A stretch of 64,000 bases of DNA from Glycocaulis sp050485565. Its GTDB lineage: Bacteria; Pseudomonadota; Alphaproteobacteria; Caulobacterales; Maricaulaceae. The notes below the pieces were generated by a model. The model saw only the letters and a list, made by a program, of their open reading frames with translations, was not told the origin of the DNA and did not search any database. The position numbers and the translations under genes were made by a program. The DNA lies in the NCBI RefSeq assembly GCF_050485565.1, contig NZ_JBJHBQ010000004.1, forward strand, positions 124,001 to 188,000. The letters are read 5' to 3'. Positions 11,885 to 20,438 of the stretch are shown one piece after another; position 1 is the first letter of the stretch, and every line of letters starts with the position of its first letter.

Positions 11885-14542
11885 ATGACGCGCTTGCGCG
11901 ACATACGTGCCCAGTTCCTTGGCTATTTTGAAGGGAACGGCCATGAAGTGGTGGCCTCCAGCCCGCTCGTGCCCAAGGATGATCCGACCCTGCTTTTTAC
12001 CAATGCGGGCATGGTCCAGTTCAAGAACGTCTTCACCGGCGCGGAAAAGCGCGCCAATCCGCGCGCGGTGTCCTCACAGAAATGCGTGCGTGCAGGCGGC
12101 AAGCACAACGATCTTGATAATGTCGGCTACACGGCGCGCCACCACACCTTCTTTGAAATGCTGGGGAATTTTTCCTTCGGCGACTATTTCAAGGAAGAGG
12201 CCATCCACCATGCCTGGACGCTGGTGACGAAGGACTTTGCCCTGCCGAAGGACAAGCTCCTCGTCACGGTTTACGCCGACGATGATGACGCGGCCGCGCT
12301 CTGGAAGAAAATTGCCGGCCTGCCCGATGATCGCATCATCCGCATCGCCACGTCTGACAATTTCTGGATGATGGGCGATACCGGCCCGTGCGGTCCGTGC
12401 TCGGAGATTTTCTTCGACCATGGCGAACATATTCCCGGCGGCCCTCCGGGCAGCCCGGACGAGGATGGCGACCGCTTCATCGAGATCTGGAATCTCGTCT
12501 TTATGCAGTTTGACCAGCAGGCCGATGGCTCTCGCCGAGCCTTGCCCAAGCCCTCCATCGATACCGGCATGGGGCTGGAGCGGGTGGCGGCTGTCCTGCA
12601 GGGCAAGCACAATAATTACGAGATTGATCTGTTCGCCAACCTAATCAGGGCCGGCGAAGAGGCGCTCAAAGTGAAGGCGCAGGGCGAGGCGCTCGCCAGC
12701 CACCGCGTCATAGCGGACCATTTGCGCGCCACCAGCTTCCTTATCGCCGATGGCGTGACGCCCTCCAATGAAGGGCGCGGCTATGTGCTGCGCCGGATCA
12801 TGCGCCGTGCCATGCGCCATGCGCATATTCTGGGCGCTACCGAGCCGGTCATCTACACGCTGGCGCCGGTGCTGGCCGCCGAGATGGGCGATGCCTTCCC
12901 TGAGCTGAACCGCGCCCTTCCCGTGATCGAGGAGACACTGCGCGGCGAGGAAGAACGTTTCCAGCGCACGCTGGGCCGTGGCCTGACGCTGCTGGAAGAG
13001 GCGATTTCCGATCTGCCCGAAGGCGCAGCTCTGCCCGGCGAAACCGCGTTCAAGCTTTATGACACCTATGGCTTCCCGCTTGATCTGACGCAGGACGCGC
13101 TGCGCGCGCGCGGGCTTTCTGTCGATGAGGCGGGTTTTAACACGGCCATGGACCGTCAGCGCGCCGAGGCGCGCGCCCACTGGCAGGGCTCTGGCGATGC
13201 CGCGGGCGATGCGATCTGGTTCGCGGTGCGCGATGTGACGGGGCCGACGCAGTTTCTCGGCTATAGCGAGCTGTCGGCAAAGGGCTCGCTCAAGGCGATC
13301 ATTGCCAATGGCGGCATGCAGGAAACTCTGGCCGAGGGCGCGCGCGGCGAGCTGGTGTTCGACCGCACGCCCTTCTACGCCGAATCCGGCGGTCAGATAG
13401 GCGATTCCGGCGAAATCCGCTTTTCCGGCGGCGCGCGCTTTGTGGTCGAGGACGTGAAAAAGCGCGCGGGCGATGTGTTCGCCCATATCGGCACGCTCGA
13501 AGGCGGCTCCATCAAGGCCGGCGACGAGGCCGAGTTGCTGGTGGATGCGCAGCGGCGCGACCGCACCCGCTCCAACCACTCGGCGACCCACCTCATGCAC
13601 TCGGCCCTGCGCAATGTGCTGGGCCCGCATGTCTCCCAGAAAGGCTCTTATGTGGGGCCGGACCGGCTGCGGTTTGACTTCTCCCATGGCCGAGCGCTGT
13701 CCCCTGCCGACATCGCCGCCATCGAGGCGGAGGTGAACGCGGTCGTGCGCCAGAATGACGAGACCGAGACCAGCGAATCCACGCCCGAGGAGGCCATCGC
13801 CAAGGGCGCTCTGGCCCTGTTTGGCGAGAAATATGGCGACAAGGTGCGCGTGCTCTCCATCGGCCAGGCGCCGGGCGCGCCCGATAAGGCCTATTCGGTG
13901 GAGCTGTGCGGCGGCACCCATGTGCGCCGCACCGGCGATATCGCCCTGTTCAAGATTGTCGGTGAAAGCGCCGTATCTGCCGGTGTGCGCCGTGTCGAGG
14001 CGCTGACGGGTGAGGCCGCGCGCGAATACCTGGAACAGCAGGCCAGTATCGCCAAGGCCGCTGCCGATACGCTGAAAGTCCCGGTTTCGGAGCTGGAAAA
14101 GCGCCTGTCTGCGCTGGTCGATGAACGGCGCAAGCTGGAAAAGGAATTGAGCGACGCCAGAACGAAGCTCGCCATGGGGGGCGGTGGCGGCGCTGCGCCG
14201 CAGGCCGTTGAAACCATTGGCAATCTGAAATTCACCGGACGCATCGTGGAAGGCGTGGGCGGCAAGGAATTGCGCAGCCTGGTCGATGCGGCGCGCGCCG
14301 AAATGGGCTCCGGCATCGCGGCCTTCGTTGGCATTAATGATGGCAAGGCCGCGATTGCGGTCGGGGTGACAGAGGATCTGGCGGGCAGCGCAGCGGACGC
14401 GGTGGCGCTGGTACGCGCCGGGTCAGAGGCGATTGGCGGCAAGGGCGGCGGTGGACGGCCGGACTTTGCGCAGGCCGGCGGCCCCGATGCCAGCAAGGGC
14501 GAGGAAGCGCTCGCCGCTATCCGCGCCGCGCTGGCGGGTTAG
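11885..14542 (+). CDS. alaS: alanyl-tRNA synthetase
   Basis: Charges tRNA-Ala with alanine. The 885-aa length is standard. The class II aminoacylation core contains VASSPLVPKDDPTLLFTNAG and RHHTFFEMLGNFSFGDYF. The editing domain has the zinc/active-site motifs SATHLMHSALR and CGGTHVRRTG, and the C-terminal oligomerisation domain ends in a Gly-rich segment with a DHHA1-like fold. It lies about 116 nt downstream of recA, the conserved recA-alaS order. Confidence 0.98.
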   Translation: MTRLRDIRAQFLGYFEGNGHEVVASSPLVPKDDPTLLFTNAGMVQFKNVFTGAEKRANPRAVSSQKCVRAGGKHNDLDNVGYTARHHTFFEMLGNFSFGDYFKEEAIHHAWTLVTKDFALPKDKLLVTVYADDDDAAALWKKIAGLPDDRIIRIATSDNFWMMGDTGPCGPCSEIFFDHGEHIPGGPPGSPDEDGDRFIEIWNLVFMQFDQQADGSRRALPKPSIDTGMGLERVAAVLQGKHNNYEIDLFANLIRAGEEALKVKAQGEALASHRVIADHLRATSFLIADGVTPSNEGRGYVLRRIMRRAMRHAHILGATEPVIYTLAPVLAAEMGDAFPELNRALPVIEETLRGEEERFQRTLGRGLTLLEEAISDLPEGAALPGETAFKLYDTYGFPLDLTQDALRARGLSVDEAGFNTAMDRQRAEARAHWQGSGDAAGDAIWFAVRDVTGPTQFLGYSELSAKGSLKAIIANGGMQETLAEGARGELVFDRTPFYAESGGQIGDSGEIRFSGGARFVVEDVKKRAGDVFAHIGTLEGGSIKAGDEAELLVDAQRRDRTRSNHSATHLMHSALRNVLGPHVSQKGSYVGPDRLRFDFSHGRALSPADIAAIEAEVNAVVRQNDETETSESTPEEAIAKGALALFGEKYGDKVRVLSIGQAPGAPDKAYSVELCGGTHVRRTGDIALFKIVGESAVSAGVRRVEALTGEAAREYLEQQASIAKAAADTLKVPVSELEKRLSALVDERRKLEKELSDARTKLAMGGGGGAAPQAVETIGNLKFTGRIVEGVGGKELRSLVDAARAEMGSGIAAFVGINDGKAAIAVGVTEDLAGSAADAVALVRAGSEAIGGKGGGGRPDFAQAGGPDASKGEEALAAIRAALAG

Positions 14543-14561
14543 GGGCTAGCTCCCTCCACGC

Positions 14562-14665
14562 TGTCATCACCCGCTTTATGCGGGTGAGCCATGCCTGTGA
14601 GGGACGTTCAACCGCAAGGCTTCAGGCATGGGTCCCCGGGACCGCTACGCGGCCCGAGGATGACA
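14562..14665 (+). repeat. family A repeat, short 104-bp copy
   Basis: Begins TGTCATCACCCGC and ends ATGACA, the same ends as the full copies at 19377 and 39857. The first stem TCACCCGC/GCGGGTGA is intact, the middle is replaced by other sequence, and a GGCATGGGT segment precedes the right end. It fills the gap between convergent alaS and the mutase operon, where it may help terminate both. Confidence 0.75.
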
Positions 14666-14674
14666 GCTGAGGGC

Positions 14675-16813
14675 TTAACCACCCAACCTCTCGATCAGTT
14701 CAATCGCGCTGTCGGCGATCACCGTGCCGGGCGGATAGACGGCGGCGGCGCCCATCTGGCGCAGCGTGGAGACGTCTTCAGGCGGGATGACCCCGCCCAC
14801 GACGATCAGCTTGTCACCGCCCCCGCCATCTTTCAGCGCATCGCGCAGCGCAGGCACCAGGGTGAGGTGGCCAGCGGCCAGCGAAGACGCGGCGACCACG
14901 TGGACATCGTTCTCGATGGCCTGACGTGCGGCTTCTTCGGGCGTCTGGAAGAGCGGGCCGATATCCACGTCCCAGCCCAGATCAGCAAAGGCGGACGCGA
15001 CAACCTTCTGGCCCCGGTCATGGCCGTCCTGACCCATTTTCGCGATCAGTATGCGCGGGCGGCGCCCCTCGGCTTGCGCAAAGGCGTCGGCGGCGGCCAG
15101 CGCGCGCTGGACCTTCTCGTCATTGCCTGAGGCTTTCAAATACACCCCCTGTATCGACTGGATGGCGGCCTTGTGGCGGCCATAAACCTTTTCCAGCGCG
15201 TCGGAAATTTCGCCCACGCTGGCATGCGCGCGCGCCGCATCGACGGCCAGCGCCAGAAGATTGCCGCTTCTCTCGTCTGCCGCGCGGGTGAGGGCGTTGA
15301 GCGCCGCTTCCACCCTCGCCCCGTCGCGATTGGCTTTGAGGTTTTTCAGCTTTTCCAGCTGCTGTCGGCGCACACCGGCATTGTCGACTTTCAGCACCGG
15401 CACGTCTTCCGGCTCGGTCAGGCGGAACTTGTTCACGCCTGCAATCGTCTGCTGACCGGAATCGATGCGCGCTTGCGTCTTGGCAGCGGCTTCCTCGATG
15501 CGCAGTTTCGGCGTGCCGTCCTCGATGGCTTTCGCCATGCCGCCCAGCGCATCGATTTCCTCGATATGGGCAAGCGCGCGGGCAGCCAGATCGTGGGTCA
15601 GGCGCTCGACGAACCAGCTGCCGCCCCACGGATCGATGGCATCGGTCAGGTGCGCCTCGGTTTCCAGCACGATCTGGGTATTGCGCGCGATGCGCGCGGA
15701 GAAGTCTGTGGGCAGGGCGAGCGCTTCGTCCAGCGAGTTGGTGTGCAAAGACTGGGTGTGGCCGTCGACGGCGGCCATCGCCTCGATGGTGGTGCGCGCG
15801 ACATTATTGAACACGTCCTGCGCGGTGAGCGACCAGCCGGAAGTCTGGCTGTGCGCGCGCAGCGAGAGAGATTTGTCGCTCTTGGGCGCAAAGCGCTCCT
15901 TCACCAGCTTCGCCCAGATCAGGCGCGCGGCGCGGAGCTTCGCCACCTCCATGTAATAATTCATGGAAATGCCCCAGAAGAAGGAGAGGCGGGGGGCAAA
16001 GCTGTCCACGTCCAGCCCGGCCTTTACGCCGGCTGCGATGTATTCCAACCCGTCGGCAATGGTGTAGGCCAGCTCCAGATCCGCCGGAGCGCCAGCCTCC
16101 TGAATGTGGTAGCCGGAGATGGAGATGGAGTTGAAGCGCGGCATCTGCGTTGAGGTGAAGGCGAAAATGTCGGAGATGATCCGCATGGAGGGCGCAGGCG
16201 GGTAGATATAGGTGTTGCGCACCATGAACTCTTTCAGGATGTCGTTCTGGATCGTGCCTGAAAGCTGGGCCGGTTTTACGCCCTGTTCCTCTGCCGCGAC
16301 GATGTAGAGCGCGAGAACGGGCAGCACCGCACCGTTCATCGTCATCGATACGCTCATCTGGTCGAGCGGTATGCCGTCAAAGAGCTGGCGCATGTCGAGA
16401 ATGGAATCGACCGCCACGCCGGCCATGCCGACATCGCCGATCACGCGCGGATTATCGCTGTCATAGCCCCGGTGCGTGGCCAGATCGAAGGCAATGGAAA
16501 GCCCTTTTTGTCCGGCGGCGAGATTGCGCCGGTAGAACGCGTTGGAGTCTTCCGCCGTGGAGAAGCCCGCATACTGGCGGATCGTCCACGGGCGCTGGAC
16601 GAACATGGTCGGGTAGGGGCCGCGATGGAAGGGCGCAAGGCCCGGCAGGCCGCCTGCGAAGTCCAGCGGCGCGGTGTCCTGCGGCCCGTAGGCGGCGGCG
16701 ATCTCGATGCCTTCCGGGCTCATCCAGCCGTCCGGGCGGGCGGTCTTGCTGGCTGCTGCGCGCGGGGCGTTGAAGGCGATAGACGCAAAATCGGGTGGGG
16801 TCTGGCGGGTCAT
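14675..16813 (-). CDS. scpA: methylmalonyl-CoA mutase, large catalytic subunit
   Basis: Interconverts methylmalonyl-CoA and succinyl-CoA with adenosylcobalamin, the last step of propionyl-CoA assimilation. The 712-aa protein has the TIM-barrel catalytic half (RPWTIRQYAGFSTAEDSN, GLSIAFDLATHRGYDSDNP) and a C-terminal B12-binding domain with the cobalt-ligand motif DGHDRGQKV. It overlaps the upstream small-subunit gene by 4 nt, so the two are translationally coupled. MeaB is encoded about 16 kb away at 33000-33977. Confidence 0.96.
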   Translation of the reverse strand: MTRQTPPDFASIAFNAPRAAASKTARPDGWMSPEGIEIAAAYGPQDTAPLDFAGGLPGLAPFHRGPYPTMFVQRPWTIRQYAGFSTAEDSNAFYRRNLAAGQKGLSIAFDLATHRGYDSDNPRVIGDVGMAGVAVDSILDMRQLFDGIPLDQMSVSMTMNGAVLPVLALYIVAAEEQGVKPAQLSGTIQNDILKEFMVRNTYIYPPAPSMRIISDIFAFTSTQMPRFNSISISGYHIQEAGAPADLELAYTIADGLEYIAAGVKAGLDVDSFAPRLSFFWGISMNYYMEVAKLRAARLIWAKLVKERFAPKSDKSLSLRAHSQTSGWSLTAQDVFNNVARTTIEAMAAVDGHTQSLHTNSLDEALALPTDFSARIARNTQIVLETEAHLTDAIDPWGGSWFVERLTHDLAARALAHIEEIDALGGMAKAIEDGTPKLRIEEAAAKTQARIDSGQQTIAGVNKFRLTEPEDVPVLKVDNAGVRRQQLEKLKNLKANRDGARVEAALNALTRAADERSGNLLALAVDAARAHASVGEISDALEKVYGRHKAAIQSIQGVYLKASGNDEKVQRALAAADAFAQAEGRRPRILIAKMGQDGHDRGQKVVASAFADLGWDVDIGPLFQTPEEAARQAIENDVHVVAASSLAAGHLTLVPALRDALKDGGGGDKLIVVGGVIPPEDVSTLRQMGAAAVYPPGTVIADSAIELIERLGG

Positions 16814-18663
16814 GCATCCACTCCCATCGCGCGCGCGGCAAGGCGGGCGTCTTCCAGCGCGTCAGAGCGCATATGGATCGCGTGATCGATGGCCGCCTCC
16901 GCCGGCGCGCTGTCGCGCCGCCCGGCCAGCCAGACCGATGCCGCACCGGCGGTTTTCAGCGCTACGGCGAGCCCGGCGGCATGGTCTGCATAAGCCTGAT
17001 CCGTACCGCAAATGATGGCGAGGGCAGAGCCGGAGCTTCTAAACGCCTCAACGCATGCCTCTACGCCGTCATGGGCCATGGCGGGCGCTGTACGCAGCCC
17101 GGCCACACCCAGCCGGTTGATGGCAAAGCCTGCGCGGGCGTTGAATTCGGGCAGGGTGCCAAGCGTCGCCAGGAAAACCGGCCCCGGCGCAGCGGCCTCC
17201 ACCTTGGCGCGGATAGCCTCGAACGGCGCGGCGGTGCGCATCGGGGCGGGCAGGGGGATGGCGTCCACCGGCGCGTCTGCGAAGGCAGATTTGGCCAAGG
17301 CGGGCGGCGTGTAGTCGCTGCTCTCAGATGGCAGGGCGCGCGGATCGAGATCGGGGAAGCTGGTGACCCCGATAACCGGCTCCTTGCCCGTACTGACCAG
17401 CTTCATCAGCCCGTCGGCGGCTTTTCCAATATCGGCTTTCCAGCTGTCGACGAGCAACGCCGCGCTGGCCCCGCCACGCGCGATGATGCGCTGCATCTCG
17501 CCCCAGCCCGCTTCGGCCAGCTGGTGGCTCAGCGTTTCATGCAGATAGCTGCCTCCTGCCGGATCGCTGATCTTTCCGGCATGGGTCTCTTCGGCCAGCA
17601 ATATGTGCAGATTGCGGGCAAGACGGCGCGAGAAGGGCGTGGAGCGGCCGGAAGCGCGCGTCATCGGCGTGATGGTCAGCGCGTCCGCTCCGCCCGCCGT
17701 GGCGGCAAAGCCTGCACAGGCCGCGCGGATGAGATTGGTCCACGGATCAATCGCGGACAGCCCCCGTTCGCCGGTCGTGGCGTGCAGGTAAAGCGCGCCG
17801 CGGCTATCGCTGACGCCCCAGGCGTCCATCATTTGCGCCCAGATCAGGCGCATGGCGCGCAGCTTGGCAATGGTCAGGTGAATATCGGTATCGGCGGCCA
17901 GCTCCACCTCTATCGTGGCGGCGGCATCGCCCGCATCCCAGCCCGATTTGACCAGTGCTTCCATGGCTTCGGCAGCACTGGCAGCAGCGAACGCCAGCTC
18001 CTGCACCTCGGTGCCGCCAGCCTCGAATATGGCGCGGCCATCGGCGCGGAAAGAGCGGATGGCGGGTGATAGCGCCCTGGCGCGGGTGGCCAGTGCAATG
18101 CGTTTGTCTGCCTGTTGTCCCAAAGCGGCTGACAGACCCAGACCGCCGCCCGACACCGCGTCCCGGCGCTCCAGCAGGCCCAGCAGCAGCCCCGCCGCTT
18201 CAATATCCCAAGCGCCCGCGCGCAAATGGACCGGCGCGAGGTCCAGCATCACATCGGAAAGGACGGCTTCGAGTTCTTCTGCATTACGCGCGGCGATGCC
18301 GGATTTGCCGGATGGGTCGATCTCCAGCGTGATCTCGCTCGCCCCGCCTGCAAGGTCAGCCAGTATGGCGGTGTTTGCCTCGCGCGGGCCGGGCGTGTCG
18401 TGTGCCTGACGCATCGCCCAGGGCAGGTAGGCATCGCGCGCCAGCGTGCGCCCGCGCGCGAAAGGCGCGCTGCCGGGCAGGGCAGGGTCAGGCGTGACAG
18501 CGTTATGCGGCGCAAAGAGGGGGCCGCGCGCGAGTCCGTCGCGGGTATGGCGGACGAGGCTGGCGGAGGGCTTGCCTGACAGGGCTTTAAGCGCCAGCGC
18601 CTCCCAGGCATCCGGCGTGGCAGGCGCAAATCCGTCAGCAAGCGGTATGATCTGATCTGTCAT
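16810..18663 (-). CDS. methylmalonyl-CoA mutase, small subunit
   Basis: The non-catalytic partner of the mutase heterodimer, 617 aa. It resembles the large subunit through the barrel region (IDPWTNLIRAACAGFAA, GGSYLHETLSHQLAE) but its C-terminal cobalamin-type domain lacks the DxHxxG cobalt-binding motif, as expected for the small subunit. It is the promoter-proximal gene of a two-gene operon. The upstream region holds two intergenic repeats and no clear promoter. Confidence 0.93.
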   Translation of the reverse strand: MTDQIIPLADGFAPATPDAWEALALKALSGKPSASLVRHTRDGLARGPLFAPHNAVTPDPALPGSAPFARGRTLARDAYLPWAMRQAHDTPGPREANTAILADLAGGASEITLEIDPSGKSGIAARNAEELEAVLSDVMLDLAPVHLRAGAWDIEAAGLLLGLLERRDAVSGGGLGLSAALGQQADKRIALATRARALSPAIRSFRADGRAIFEAGGTEVQELAFAAASAAEAMEALVKSGWDAGDAAATIEVELAADTDIHLTIAKLRAMRLIWAQMMDAWGVSDSRGALYLHATTGERGLSAIDPWTNLIRAACAGFAATAGGADALTITPMTRASGRSTPFSRRLARNLHILLAEETHAGKISDPAGGSYLHETLSHQLAEAGWGEMQRIIARGGASAALLVDSWKADIGKAADGLMKLVSTGKEPVIGVTSFPDLDPRALPSESSDYTPPALAKSAFADAPVDAIPLPAPMRTAAPFEAIRAKVEAAAPGPVFLATLGTLPEFNARAGFAINRLGVAGLRTAPAMAHDGVEACVEAFRSSGSALAIICGTDQAYADHAAGLAVALKTAGAASVWLAGRRDSAPAEAAIDHAIHMRSDALEDARLAARAMGVDA

Positions 18664-18748
18664 GGTGCCAGTGAGTATACCGGCAGGGCGTCAGAGGGAA
18701 GTTCCGACCGCTGAAACCGGAGGCCGGTGCCGCTTCCCGGCGGCTTTT

Positions 18749-18790
18749 CCCTCGTCCTTCGAGCGCCACCGCGTCCGAAAGGATGAGGGG
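18749..18790 (+). repeat. family B palindromic unit, single
   Basis: CCCTCGTCCTTCGAGCG, a short GC centre and a GGATGAGGGG end form an imperfect palindrome. Other copies are at 28924, 30669, 38386 and 48301. This copy is immediately followed by a partial family A element. Confidence 0.7.
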
Positions 18791-18810
18791 CCTCGGGTGG
18801 CCGTGCGACC

Positions 18811-18915
18811 TAAAAGCGCGAACGCGCGCCCGCGACTTTTCGCGGAACATCGCAACGCGGATGCGTTGCGGAACCAAAAGAGGCATAGATCACCCGCATG
18901 AAGCGGGTGATGACA
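18811..18915 (-). repeat. family A repeat, partial inverted copy
   Basis: Reading on the minus strand, TGTCATCACCCGC at 18915 is followed by the CGCAACGC...GCGTTGCG stem and the CGCGAAAAGTCGCGG segment as in the full copies. Similarity stops near the CGCTTTT segment, so the right half is missing. Confidence 0.75.
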
Positions 18916-18960
18916 CGCAGAAAGAGCCAAAGGGATGAAAAGATGAGCCCCCAACAACTG

Positions 18961-18986
18961 AAAAGGCCGCCCTTATAAGGGCGGCC
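18961..18986 (-). terminator. intrinsic terminator of the Flp pilin gene
   Basis: A perfect palindrome (GGCCGCCCTTA and its complement) is followed on the minus strand by TTTT. It sits about 48 nt after the pilin stop codon. Confidence 0.85.
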
Positions 18987-19033
18987 CATCCAGCCGACTC
19001 TGGGTCGGGATACTCTTGGCGAACTCTCTCTTG

Positions 19034-19195
19034 CTAGAGAGCGGCCGTAACTTCCTCAAACGTTTCCCTCAGGCCATCGCCCAGAAGGCCAACCGCGCCG
19101 ATAATCACGACGGCGATAAGGGCGGCGATCAGACCATATTCGATGGCCGTGGCGCCCGACTCGTCTTTGAAGAAACGCGAAACCAGATTTTTCAT
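19034..19195 (-). CDS. Flp/PilA-type pilin
   Basis: A 53-aa type IVb pilin of the Tad/Flp system, too short for most gene finders' cut-offs. The N-terminus MKNLVSRFFKDESGATAIEY holds the Flp motif: a basic leader, the Glu-Tyr pair, and then a continuous hydrophobic helix (GLIAALIAVVIIGAVGLLG). AAGGAG lies 7 nt before the ATG. A strong terminator follows, so it is a monocistronic unit, as pilA usually is. A consensus CtrA box lies about 150 nt upstream. No tad/cpa assembly genes are in the window. Confidence 0.92.
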   Translation of the reverse strand: MKNLVSRFFKDESGATAIEYGLIAALIAVVIIGAVGLLGDGLRETFEEVTAAL

Positions 19196-19347
19196 CCCAC
19201 TACTCCTTGTTGTTTGTTCGCTGGCTGCCCAGAGCCAAGTCCATCCCGACCCGTCCTGAACGTGATGCGAGTAAACACCGGAGAGCGTTTCAGTCCGGTA
19301 AAAATTCGTCCTTTATTTTTTGTAAATCGCTGAAATAATTAGCATAG

Positions 19348-19362
19348 TTAAGGCGCGGTTAA
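19348..19362 (-). promoter_or_regulatory. CtrA box (TTAA-N7-TTAA) upstream of the pilin gene
   Basis: On the minus strand this reads TTAACCGCGCCTTAA, followed by an AT-rich stretch with TAATTA that could be a -10 region. The spacing is exactly the CtrA consensus. In Caulobacter pilA is directly activated by CtrA. Confidence 0.75.
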
Positions 19363-19376
19363 ATTGCGGGGCAATC

Positions 19377-19559
19377 TGTCATCACCCGCGCATGCGGGTG
19401 ATCCATGTCTCTTTTAGTTCCGCAACGCATCCGCGTTGCGATATTCCGCGAAAAGTCGCGGGCGCGCGGTCGCGCTTTTCAGGCCGCTTGGCGGCCTGCA
19501 AAGACCCCGTAATTCCAAACTCTCAGGCATGGGTGGCCCGCATGAAGCGGGCCATGACA
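19377..19559 (+). repeat. family A composite repeat, full 183-bp copy
   Basis: Bounded by TGTCATCACCCGC and, inverted, TGTCATGGCCCGC (11 of 13 identical). Inside are stems CGCAACGC/GCGTTGCG, CGCGA/TCGCG and GGCCGC/GCGGCC. It is nearly identical to the copy at 39857-40043. It lies downstream of the VWA-like gene and about 180 nt upstream of the pilin start. Confidence 0.85.
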
Positions 19560-19586
19560 CCGGGAGGTGCAGGATGAAGTTTTCCC

Positions 19587-20390
19587 CTACTCGGGGAATT
19601 CCTGCCAGCTCTGGCGAACCCCCAGCTGGGTGAAAATGGTCTGCCAGTGCGCGCGGATGATGGCGCGCTGTTCAGGGGTCCAGCCATCATGGTCCTGGGC
19701 CACGAACAGTATCTCGATCTCGACACCGGCGAGCGAGCGGCCATAGCGCGCTTCGATCTGCCGGGCGATTGTAGCGGGATCAGGCAGGCGGTTTGCGAGG
19801 TCCGCGCGGGCATGGCCGTAGACAGAATATAGCTGCGTGTTCTGCAGCATGTCGGAGATCAGGATGACACGGCGGCGCGGCACACCGGTGTGGAAGTCTT
19901 CATGGTTGCCAAGTTCGGCCAGCGATTCCAGCAGCGGCGTCACCGGCGAGTTTATGAGGTCCAGCAGGCCGTCCAGCGCCCGGTTCAGCGGACGGTCGAA
20001 CAGCGCATCATAGCGCGCCTGCACCCGGTTCGGGTTGCGGTAGAGCGGGTTGATCTGGTCGCCTCGGCCCGGATTGCAGACCGAGAACCGGTTGGTATTG
20101 CGGATTTCGCCGCGATGGTTGAGCTCGTAGAGCGAGAGCCGCTCGCCGATCTCCAGTTCGGCACGGGCCTGCTGGATGACGTCATGGATGCGGCGCGCCT
20201 GTCCGGGCGAATAGCGCACCTCTGTACGGTCGATCATCACCACGGTGTGGGGGGGCGTCTGGCCCACAAGGCACAAGGTTTCAGGGTCGTACTCTTCCGG
20301 TTGCAGCACCAGTGCCGCGTAGCTGATAGCGCCCAGAACACCTGCCACAATCACGATATTGAACAGGCCGACGAGATCCTTGCCTCTCAT
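19587..20390 (-). CDS. VWA-like membrane-anchored protein of unknown function
   Basis: A 267-aa protein with one N-terminal TM helix (about 7-27) and a large extracytoplasmic domain. VVMIDRTE (Asp54) near the start of the domain and VILISDM at 175-181 lie where the first and last core strands of a von Willebrand A fold would be, but the MIDAS DxSxS motif is degenerate. Three cysteines (40, 105 and nearby) could form a disulfide. A GGGGG-like ribosome site precedes the ATG. It lies 48 nt downstream of a four-TM protein gene on the same strand, probably a two-gene operon. Function unknown. Confidence 0.7.
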   Translation of the reverse strand: MRGKDLVGLFNIVIVAGVLGAISYAALVLQPEEYDPETLCLVGQTPPHTVVMIDRTEVRYSPGQARRIHDVIQQARAELEIGERLSLYELNHRGEIRNTNRFSVCNPGRGDQINPLYRNPNRVQARYDALFDRPLNRALDGLLDLINSPVTPLLESLAELGNHEDFHTGVPRRRVILISDMLQNTQLYSVYGHARADLANRLPDPATIARQIEARYGRSLAGVEIEILFVAQDHDGWTPEQRAIIRAHWQTIFTQLGVRQSWQEFPE

Positions 20391-20438
20391 GTGCTTTGCC
20401 CCCTTTTTCGCGGCACCCCCGTACCGGATTGGTGGATA

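Noticed and set aside
12641..13921. 426-aa open frame antisense to alaS
   Set aside because: GC-rich shadow frame of a well-conserved gene; its sequence is Arg/Ala/Gly-rich without recognisable domains.
16795..18069. 424-aa open frame antisense to the small mutase subunit
   Set aside because: Same pattern of shadow coding; the sense-strand gene is unambiguous.
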